Part shown: positions 56,883 through 64,000 of the stretch, piece after piece | Numbering within the stretch: the stretch's first letter is position 1 | Layout of the letters: every line of letters starts with the position of its first letter | Source: Triatoma infestans | Taxonomy: Eukaryota; Arthropoda; Insecta; Hemiptera; Reduviidae | Assembly: GCA_011037195.1 (NCBI GenBank) | Contig: JAAEAF010003350.1 | Location: forward strand, 27,292 to 91,291 | Length of the DNA: 64,000 nucleotides | Reading direction: 5' to 3' | The notes under the pieces: generated by a model | What the model was told of the DNA's origin: nothing | The model's database searches: none | What the model saw: only the letters and a program-made list of their open reading frames with translations | Made by a program: the position numbers and the translations under genes

Positions 56883-57300
56883 CTATCCGGGATCCAAACA
56901 ACAAGTCTTAGCTGACGCCCGAACACCATATCTGCCGGTGTCCAACCATTGCTCGCATGTATGGTCGATCAGTATGCAAGCAGGAAATTGGGAACTTCTG
57001 GTCCCAGTCGCGCTGGTGCTCGTCCACAGCCTTCCACAGGTGCTCCTCGAGCGTTCCAATGAAGCGCTCGACCATGCCATCCGAATGGGGGTGGAGTGGT
57101 GTGGTCCTCGTCTTCCGGATCCCCAGCAATTTATTTGCATATCTACGTAAAGAGGAGGGACTCGAAGTTCCTGCTTTAGTTGCTGTGAAGCTCCATCGGT
57201 ACGCCATATCGGCAAAAGACTTGGTTCAACAACACGTCGGCTACCGTTATTGCTTCCTGGTTTAGTACCACTATGTATAGTGCAATGCAGAACAAACTTG
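56883..57300 (-). mobile_element. Ty3/gypsy integrase core fragment
   Basis: Minus-strand frames give NQEAITVADVLLNQVFCRYG, VPMELHSN (where functional copies have HSD), then LGIRKTRTTPLHPHSDGMVE (catalytic E follows in the same helix), RFIGTLEEHLWKAVDEHQRD and 'ADMVFGRQLRL'. The segment around the second catalytic Asp is frameshifted. It is a short scrap without LTRs. Confidence 0.88.
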
Positions 57301-57756
57301 TCTTCCCTGCGGTTCGGTCCTACAATCTTTAGGTTGGAAGTCAATCACCATAATCAATCGGCCACAAGGGTCCTCTCGTTAGCTATAACTTTTAACGTAC
57401 ACTTCTATTATTGCTCCATCTTTCATTATCATAATTTTATTCCCTCCCACCCTATACACCAAAAATTCAATTATAGTTTAAAAAAAAATATGGTGGAGTT
57501 TAACATTCCCACACACAAAATAATAAAAAAAAATGTTTTACTGACCCTCTCCAGGGCTCCTCTTGCTGCTGCTATACCGACCCTTAATACTGACCTCAGA
57601 ACTGAATTTCAGACAGTACAACTTACTACTAATAACATTATCCTCATTCCTATGACGTCACAACCTTCCACAGGTGCACTGCTGGAAAATAACATTATCC
57701 ACATTGCCACTGCCTTATTGATTAAAAATATATCTTATATATTTAAACACAACACA

Positions 57757-57980
57757 TAGTAACAAACATTATAACCTCCCGCAATTACAAACCACAAATG
57801 TCAAGTGAAGCGAAAACATTGCGTTTGAAGTGAACTCTCGTCATGAAATGGATAGATTTACTCTGAAGATGGATGGAAATCCGAAACCGGTCAGGAACAA
57901 AATAAATATGTATGCTATGACGGATAAAATACGAGATGTTATCCAACATTGCGGGCCCATCCACATATTTAACATATCGA
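57757..57980 (+). repeat. Hammerhead-associated repeat, best internal copy
   Basis: Contains AACCTCCCGCAATTAC, GAAGTGAACTCTCG, the hammerhead motif (57863-57892), AGGAACAAAATAAATATG, 'GACGGATAAAATACGAGATG' and 'ATTGCGGGCCCATCCACATA'. It lies within the fold-back element and aligns with copies near 27.7, 34.8 and 42.3 kb. Confidence 0.8.
57863..57892 (+). ncRNA. Minimal type I hammerhead ribozyme candidate
   Basis: CTGAAGA (57863-57869), one unpaired T, stem II GGAT/ATCC closing loop GGAA (57871-57882), GAA (57883-57885), palindromic stem III ACCGGT (57886-57891) and C17 at 57892, the expected cleavage position. All invariant core bases (CUGANGA, GAA, A15.1-U16.1, C17) are present. Stem I is weak: CT/AG, then a mismatch, then TT/AA. 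The very short stem III suggests activity as a dimer, as reported for hammerheads of Penelope-like elements. Whether it cleaves is not known. Confidence 0.65.
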
Positions 57981-58454
57981 ACATACATAATATGATCGAA
58001 ACAAAATATCGATTAGTGGAGTTTAGAAACTGACGTCACTAGAATGAGTGGGGGTATTTTGTAGTGGTGTGCAATATCGTTAATTTGATTTACTCTGGTA
58101 GAAATCTGCTCCTTATCTCTTAAGAGGATTAGACCTAAACACTGTTTATTATTGTATAAACATACATTTTTTATAATGAATGATATTTTTAATGAGGGCA
58201 AAGTTTATTTTCACAGCATGCTAAGAAGATGTGGAAACATATCCGGACAGGCAAGATTGGTAATGGGTACAAGCTTAATAAAAAAAAATAATATAAAAGA
58301 ATTAAAATAAGAAGAGATTTATTTCTAGGATATGTAATTAGGCCAACATTTAATTTCAAAATACGATGGCAATGACTAACCTGTTGTGGTAGAAGCAATA
58401 GACAGTTTTTTATTTATTTATAGTAAATTATATTCATAAAATCAATATGTATAA

Positions 58455-58900
58455 TCGACATTTGTAATCGATAGATTGCTAGGAATTTTATTAATTAATA
58501 TGTATAATTTATATTTGTAATCGATATATTGTGATGATATAACCATAAGACAGGGGTACATTGAAATACTATTGGCTGTGACGTCATAGGCGTGGGACTA
58601 ATATATTAAGTTTGTCTAGAAGACAGTGGTTTTGTTATATATATATATATATATATATAAATAATCGATATTAATCAATATGTATAAGCGATAAATTGCA
58701 ATGATATAATCAACAAGGCAGTGGCAGATTGAAATACTACTGACTGTGTGACGTCATGAAAGTGGGAATTGATTAGAAAGCAGTGGTTATTGTTAATAAA
58801 AATCAATCGATTTTATTGATTTTATTCGATATATTTTTAATCAATAAGGCAGGGGCAATGCTATTGGCTGTGCCGTCATAAGAGTTGGGATAATGTTAGT
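58455..58900 (+). repeat. Three related units with CRE-like palindromes
   Basis: Units around 58500-58600, 58672-58770 and 58830-58885 share 'AATCGATA'-like, 'CAATGATATAA', 'AAGGCAG(G/T)GGCA', TACTATTGGCTGTG and GTCAT. TGACGTCA occurs at 58579 and 58749 and TGCCGTCA at 58871. The left arm has TGACGTCA at 57653. A (TA)n run lies at about 58637-58661. Confidence 0.7.
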
Positions 58901-59284
58901 AAGTTGTACTGTCTGAAATTTAGTTCTCAATGCGTGGTCGGTATGTGCGAGTCATTACAGCAGCAGTAAAAAGAGCCCTGGAGGGGCTAAGTAAAACTTT
59001 GTTTTAATTATTTTGTGTGTGTAAATGTTAGACTCCACCATATATTTTTTTAACTATGATTTAATTTTTTGTGGGTGGGATAGGAGGGAATAAAATTATG
59101 ATAATGCTGGGGGTGTGGAGTTAAAATAGAAGTGTATATTGAAAATTATAGCTAGCGAGAGGAACATTGTGGCCCAAAACTTATCTACTGCGTAATTTTA
59201 TTCATAATTCTACAATTGAATAAAATTTCTCAATTTACAATTGCTTCATTTGCAGTAACAGAAAGCCTTTTGAGAAATTCACAA

Positions 59285-59900
59285 TAGCTTGTTTTATCAC
59301 TTTCAAACTTGTAATTTTCACAATTCTTTTCATAGTTCGTATTAATTATTAATTTAATTATTAGATAGCATAGAAAATAGCATCCAGTGGTAAGTGTAAC
59401 ATTGCAGTTCTCATGGGATTCTAAAAATATAAATTTTCCTTGCACAAGTTTAGAGTAACTTGTTGGTTGATAAAATGTGCACATGGTCGGAAATGACATG
59501 CGCCTTGGTGCCGGGCCATATTTGAGTCTATGGCAATGAGAAGACAGATGAGGCAGCCAAAACGGCCGCTTCTATAAATATGGACAATGTTGTACTCGCT
59601 TAAGTTAAAAGTTAATGTTACTCGCGTAAACGTTATTATCAGAAAATGGCCAATTCAGTGGGACATAAAAAACTAAGATACATTAAGACACATGTTCAAT
59701 GTGCCGTAGTCGACAGGAATCATTGATACTGAGACTAGGCTAGAGATTGGTCATATATATGTGACCTATAGAAATCTACATATTGCTGTAAGAAAACCAA
59801 AGTGTCCTCGATGCCGTGAAAGTCTATAGGTAGCACATGCGTTGGAAGAGGCTTTGCATAGTTACTGGGAAAGGGAGACCTGTGACCTTCATGATTATGA
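59285..59900 (+). mobile_element. LINE 3' fragment with RNase H end and zinc tail, copy 2
   Basis: LVPGHI*VYGNEKTDEAAKT (about 59500-59560) is the RNase H C-terminal signature with one stop. IRKWPIQWDIKN, 'RLEIGHIYVTYRNLHIAVRK' and PKCPRCRES follow, then VAHALEEA. It aligns with 55655-56220 but retains the RNase H end that copy 1 lost. Confidence 0.82.
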
Positions 59901-60178
59901 CTTTCATTAATAAAATTACAATAGTGTTGAACCCTGCTTTAACACATACCCCCTTATTGACCCAACTCCGCACATTATATCTATAATTTATAATCTCTTT
60001 CAAAATTCTGTGTGTCTCTAATTGTTGCTTTAAATAGTAAAAGTTAATTATTCTATACTTTTCTTTTTTACAAAAAGGACCGCAAATTGTTTAATACGAG
60101 GTTTACACAAAAAGTTTGGAAATATAAAAGACCAGGTTCGTAAATTAATTACTGCAATTAATTACGGTACTATATGTG
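59901..60178. other. Short intergenic stretch
   Basis: No recognised feature. Confidence 0.35.
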
Positions 60179-60179
60179 T

Positions 60180-60388
60180 TCACCATCATCTATTGTCATT
60201 GGCATCCGATATTTTCTCGGTGCACTGCTAACCTCTGGACAGTGTTCTGTCGTTACAGAAACACTGCACATTACTGGATATGTGAGCTGTAGAGGCTCCT
60301 AGGAGGAAAGTATCTGAGAATAGTAACTACATTTGAATCCGGGAACTCCGCATGAGAATCCAGCGCGCTACCATAGAGTTACTTTATG
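60180..60388 (-). mobile_element. SINE1 copy g
   Basis: Contains CTGTAGAGGCTCCTAGGAGG, 'ACCTCTGGACAGTGTTCTGT' and a head 'TCCAGCGCGCTACCATAGAG', in the order of the other copies. More diverged. Confidence 0.75.
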
Positions 60389-60789
60389 TCACCTATCTAG
60401 TAACTATTTTTACTTCAGTCGTAAATTTTTTCATTCGCATTTGGTAGTGATATAATTTTTGAATTTTTTAAAATTCAAGAATTTAATAGTGAGCATCCTT
60501 TACAATGAGCTATGATATTCTATGGAAGACTCACTGAGATCTTAATGCGAGTTGTGCATACTATGCTACCACCCCGTCTTTGATGATGATTTTGCGCGAC
60601 TGTGTTTGTAGGTGGGCTGAATTAACAGTGATTCATTAAGCATAGATGCCGCAACCAATATTTTACGATGAAAATGATGTATTGGATTCCAGATTTGTTA
60701 ACGACGTTAGCTAGGACGTTAGATAGTTTATTTAGGCATTTGCACACACACCTTCACCAAAATCATTTTTTTTTTTTGTACTCAAGAGA
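60389..60789. other. No gene recognised
   Basis: AT-rich, no coding or repeat signal recognised. Confidence 0.35.
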
Positions 60790-60875
60790 CTTCGAAACAG
60801 TTTTCAAGTGAAAACTCAGTTTCTAAAATTTGGGACGATTGCAATTCTTCCTCTTCAGGAGTAAGAGACTGAACC
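60790..60875 (+). repeat. R-family scrap
   Basis: 'GAAAACTCAGTTTCTAAAA', 'GGGACGATTGCAATTCTTCC' and AGGAGTAAGAGAC follow the R-family pattern seen at 22.4 and 62.5 kb. Confidence 0.6.
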
Positions 60876-60990
60876 TGTACATTGAAGCAGAAGGAGAATA
60901 TTATGAGCACCAAATGCCCAAATTGTCTCAAAAGGAGAAAACCGATTTCTTATATCTCAAAACATTCTGGGAAACCCTCGTAACCGATCA
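60860..60990 (+). other. Unclassified exon-like coding patch
   Basis: The frame reads RLNLYIEAEGEYYEHQMP followed by LSQKEKTDFLYLKTFWETLV, with a protein-like composition unlike the AT-rich noise around it. It is flanked by TTCCTCTTCAG|G (acceptor-like) and GATCAG|GTAACA (donor-like). The acceptor side overlaps an R-family repeat. No protein family is recognised. It could be a lost exon, a gene scrap carried by a repeat, or chance. Confidence 0.35.
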
Positions 60991-61034
60991 GGTAACAAGA
61001 AAACAAGTGGAAGTGACGGATAGTGTATAAGGAA

Positions 61035-62440
61035 TGAAAATTTATTCCTTTGCATGTATTCAATATAAAGAGGGTGAATTAAGAATTCTTGGAAGTACAT
61101 GAACATTTATTACCAAGATACATACTTATGGACATCTGGTACCGTATGTTCTACTAAAAAGGATCGCACTTTGATTCTTCTAGTTTAGTTCCAATTAGGA
61201 GGTACATTATAGCAATATGAACAAACTACATCCTATAAAGAATACCAAGTTCGTGCTATGAGCGGATGCCGTTGTTTGCCTCGTTCCTTTGGATAAATAA
61301 TCGTTGAAGTTTTGGATATACAGCTTTTACACTCTGAACATACACATTCACGCACACATATACAATAAGCATGAGGTAGGCAGGCAGTCAAACTGTCGTT
61401 AAGGGTATGTGAACAGTTGAGAGTATGGTATAAGTTCAGTGTTCACAGAGACGCCATCTGGGCGCCATACTTACACATATCACTGTCCCCCGCCCGACCA
61501 CCCCCAACTCCATTGCATTTTCTCACACTTCCATATTGTTACAAATACTGTTTTCACTGTGACCACGCACACGAACACGCAAGCACAGTATCAATAACTG
61601 TTACACATACTTCCCTAGTGGGAGTGCTCGTAAATCGTAGTGGCTATAAAAATGCCTTTCACCCACAGGGAACCTAATACAGACTCTTATGTCCGGCGGG
61701 ATGAATTTGTCAACAATTGAGCCCCTGGTCACCTGCCTTCGTACGTTATATCGACTTTCTTCGGCATTTATTCTAACTTCCCCAATTGAGATCCCTAAGG
61801 CAATTTTCACATTGATTTATTAATAGTATTAAGTGTTTTAAATGCATTCCTTTTTTATTGGACCCTAGATAATATTAATAAAATTTACCGCAGCCCATTC
61901 TAGAGAAGAGAAAAAAATGCTTTTGTTTTGTTTATTCTAAAATTATATCATTTTTTTTTTTTGTAAATAGTAGAAATTTTTTTTTAATCGTGTTGATTTA
62001 ATTTCCTGATTAATTTCGATTTAATAAGATTGTTTAAGATTTTTTAAGTTTAAGAAAAAAAAAGGTTTTCCTTGTCAAGATTTTGGCAATATACTCGTAT
62101 TTTGTCTACTTGAGCCATGGCCAATAACTTAAAAATAAGAGCACAATACGCGGAAGAATGTGCAATCTTTTGTGAGAGTCAGACCACACTAAGGATTCGA
62201 AGTGAACTTTATCAGATCAAGAATTGCTAAACGAATTTATAGTCAGTCCCTGGCAAACCAAATGGCCTAAGGCTAAACTGTGTATAGGCGATAAAGAAAC
62301 AAAGAAGAGTGCCTAGCGATTAGTCTGTATATATGTTAGTATCCAATGTACGTATGTGTGTGTGAGACTGCGTTTATTTGCGTGAGGAAATATTTTTCCT
62401 CCAAAAAAATTGATTTTTTATTCTTCTTAGGAATATTTGA
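61035..62440. other. Intergenic, no gene recognised
   Basis: Contains short C-rich patches (about 61480-61510) and T-rich tracts (about 61950-61985). Reading frames here show no family motif. Confidence 0.35.
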
Positions 62441-62444
62441 GACA

Positions 62445-63645
62445 TTAATTACTTTCTCTTACTCCTAGTTAGAGGAAGTATTGTAATCGTGTCAAATTTT
62501 CAATATCGAGTTTTCACCGGAAATAACCGTTTTGATGTCCCCCTGAGTCCAAAAAAGTGGTTTTTAGCAAATAGTCTATGTATATATCTATATACAGGGT
62601 GTCCTAAGGTATATGGCTGACGACTTTTCTCTTAAACGAAGAATAGCTATAAAAAACTAAAAATATGTGTCCCCGTAGTTTTTTGGTTGAAATGCGAAAT
62701 GTAGTTTTTGCAAATTTGTTTTGGTGCTTCCAAGCGAGTACAGCCACCAACTTGTCATTTTTTCAATGGGGAGGTTTGGTTTTTATTGAGAAATAAGATT
62801 CCTCTATTTTTTGTAAGAAAATTTACTTGAACGGTTTTTTTTTCTGTGAGCGATATTTTACAAGTTATGAATGAAAGCATGATTCTTATAAGAAATTTCA
62901 AATGATATTATAACGGTTTTTTGATGGAATAAGAAGATTGAAAAGTACTATTTTATTATAAATTTTACTCCTCATTAATTACAGTTCTTGCATTAATTAC
63001 AGAACTGGTCTCCAACATTAGAGATGTATTTCTTTGGCCGTAAGGTGCAATTGGCAGGAAAAAGCATATGTATGCATCTCTAATGGTGGGGGCCGTTCGA
63101 GCAAGATCTGTAATTAATGAGGAGTAAAATTTATAATAAATAGTGCTTTTCTTCTTATTCAATCAAAAAACCGTTATAATATCATTTTGAAATTTCTTAT
63201 GGAATCATGTTTTTCCATTCATAACTTGTAAAATATCGCTCAAAGAAAAACCGTGCAAGTAATGTTTTCTTAACAACAAAATAGAGCAATCTCTTTCTCT
63301 TAAATAAAAACCACACCTCCCCATTTGAAAAAATGAAGTTGGTGCCTGTATATCGCTTCTGGAAACACCAAAACAAATTTGCAAATTATATTTGGTGTTC
63401 TAATAAAAAACTACGGGGACACGTATTTTTAGTTTTTTTCTAGCTATCGTAGTTTCCGAGAAAAAGTCGTTATCCATATACCTTAGGACACCTTGGATAG
63501 ATATATATATGAACAGCAAAGCTCAAAAAACAACACACCGTAGAAAGTTCAAACTAGGTATTCCTCTTAGGTATCAACATGGGATCCGACAGTAGGCTAT
63601 CTGTCAAAATTCCTTAACCGGAAGTACCAATTTACAAGGTAATTC
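62445..63645 (+). repeat. R-family repeat split by a MITE
   Basis: 62445-62580 ('ACTTTCTCTTACTCCTAG', then 'GTAATCGTGTCAAATTTTCA') and 63500-63645 ('GAACAGCAAAGCTCAAAAAA', 'CCGTAGAAAGTTCAAACT') match the two halves of 22372-22620, where they are contiguous. Confidence 0.82.
62595..63495. mobile_element. Fold-back MITE, 901 bp
   Basis: Ends CAGGGTGTCCTAAGGTATAT and, inverted, CAAGGTGTCCTAAGGTATAT. The arms continue for about 400 bp each ('GTCCCCGTAGTTTTTT', 'CAAATTTGTTTTGGTG', 'CCGTTATAATATCATTT' and 'CTCCTCATTAATTACAG' in both orientations). A short loop lies near 63040-63065. It carries no coding sequence. The uninterrupted R copy at 22.5 kb gives the empty site, in a (TA)-rich tract. Confidence 0.88.
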
Positions 63646-63727
63646 TTTTTTATTTGTTGTGGTGGTTGGTTCCGCAGAGTTGGTTCATCAGAGACATTTT
63701 CCGTGGTAGCCTGCTTCATTTTGTGGT

Positions 63728-63764
63728 CATCGCCGGTTTCGGGCGTTCGCCCATCTTCAGAATG
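63728..63764 (-). ncRNA. Hammerhead candidate, left arm, one base missing
   Basis: Same motif on the minus strand (CTGAAGA at 63760-63754, stem II GGGC/GCCC), but the 3' half reads GAAACCGGC instead of GAAACCGGTC. It has lost U16.1, which should weaken or abolish cleavage. Confidence 0.65.
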
Positions 63765-63918
63765 CGTTTTTCAGACAGTGTGACAACACAGACTTGCACA
63801 GAGCAAAGTTAGTTTACACACTCCAGTGTCTCCAATTAGTTCACATTCTAGTTAGTTTACAGTGTGTAAACTAACTTTGCTCTGTGCAAGTCTGTGTTGT
63901 CACACTGTCTGAAAAACG

Positions 63919-63956
63919 CATCCTGAAGATGGGCGAACGCCCGAAACCGGTCGATG
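63919..63956 (+). ncRNA. Minimal type I hammerhead ribozyme candidate, right arm
   Basis: Stem I CATC/GATG (63919-63922 with 63953-63956), CTGAAGA (63923-63929), one T, stem II GGGC/GCCC with loop GAAC (63931-63942), GAA (63943-63945), ACCGGT (63946-63951) and C17 (63952). All core positions are correct and all three helices can form, stem III being palindromic. Stem II differs from the 57.86 kb copy at two base pairs, both compensated. Confidence 0.75.
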
Positions 63957-64000
63957 ACCACAAAATGAAGCAGGCTACCAGAAAATGTCTCTGTAACTCT

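Larger units (their letters stand above)
57358..59178. mobile_element. Fold-back element, about 1.82 kb, with long terminal inverted repeats
   Basis: Arms 57358-57735 and 58838-59178 are inverted copies. Left GGCCACAAGGGTCCTCTCGT corresponds to the right arm's complement GGCCACAATGTTCCTCTCGC, and 'TCATAATTTTATTCCCTCC', ATATGGTGGAGT and 'AATTTCAGACAGTACAACTT' occur in both. The interior holds a hammerhead-associated repeat (57757-57980) and, from about 58455, three related units. No transposase is seen, so it would be non-autonomous. Confidence 0.8.
63690..64000. repeat. Palindromic hammerhead-bearing element, truncated by the window edge
   Basis: Left arm 63690-63822 and right arm about 63860-63995 are inverted copies separated by about 37 bp. 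Shared blocks are CAGAGACATTTTC, TGGTAGCCTGCTTCATTTTG, the hammerhead motif, 'TTTTTCAGACAGTGTGACAA' and 'GCACAGAGCAAAGTTAGTTT'. Left of the left arm, GGTTGGTTCCGCAGAGTTGG resembles, inverted, the ATTGCGGACCCATCC core of the other family members. Confidence 0.85.

Noticed and set aside
57250..57759. 169-codon open frame as a gene
   Set aside because: It runs through an inverted-repeat arm of the fold-back element and into integrase antisense sequence. No family motif.

Overview
This window is AT-rich animal nuclear DNA, most likely from an arthropod. It is dominated by transposable elements and contains one clear host gene. The evidence for an animal genome is a spliced RING-CH (MARCH-type) gene with GT-AG introns, many non-LTR retrotransposon (LINE) pieces with reverse transcriptase (RT), RNase H and zinc-finger tails, a mariner relic, a Helitron with PIF1 helicase, tRNA-derived SINEs and Ty3/gypsy debris. 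The Baculo_FP-like ORF1 of the best LINE, the irritans-like mariner and the Jockey-like LINEs all suggest an arthropod. The species cannot be read from the sequence.

Layout. 1-3.2 kb: mosaic of four LINE fragments in alternating strands. 4.0-5.8 kb: partial tandem duplication carrying two SINE1 copies. 7.08-10.05 kb (minus): three-exon MARCH-like membrane E3 ligase gene of 172 aa, with introns that hold two SINE2 copies and a dead mariner. 10-27 kb: mostly AT-rich intergenic DNA with microsatellites, LINE relics (11.9, 15.9, 18.0, 20.5 and 24.8 kb), a 0.41-kb tandem duplication at 18.7 kb and a ~310-bp tandem repeat at 22.7 kb. 27.15-35.42 kb: two 1,199-bp direct repeats bracketing a nearly intact two-ORF LINE. 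35.4-44 kb: Jockey relics, solo LTRs of two families and nested insertions. 45.3-52.1 kb: two inverted copies of one Jockey-like LINE, one broken by another LINE and the other by a Helitron. 52.9-57.3 kb: solo LTRs, LINE relics and a gypsy integrase fragment. 57.36-59.18 kb: fold-back element with CRE-like palindromes. 59-64 kb: LINE relic, SINE1, a 901-bp fold-back MITE and, at the right edge, a palindrome whose two arms each carry a hammerhead-ribozyme-like motif.

The most interesting signals are three. First, there is a dispersed repeat family whose members carry a minimal type I hammerhead ribozyme core (CTGANGA, stem II, GAAACCGGTC). Stem II differs between two loci yet stays paired. A conserved block follows it downstream. 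This resembles the ribozymes known from Penelope-like retroelements. Second, in the 29.2-34.2 kb LINE, ORF1 and ORF2 share one frame and are separated by a single TGA. The endonuclease fold begins before the first ATG of ORF2, which suggests stop-codon readthrough or reinitiation. Third, paralogous copies inside the window act as empty-site references and fix several insertion boundaries (Helitron, LINE and MITE).

The genes do not form a pathway: apart from the MARCH-like gene, everything recognised is selfish DNA. All comparisons were made by eye.
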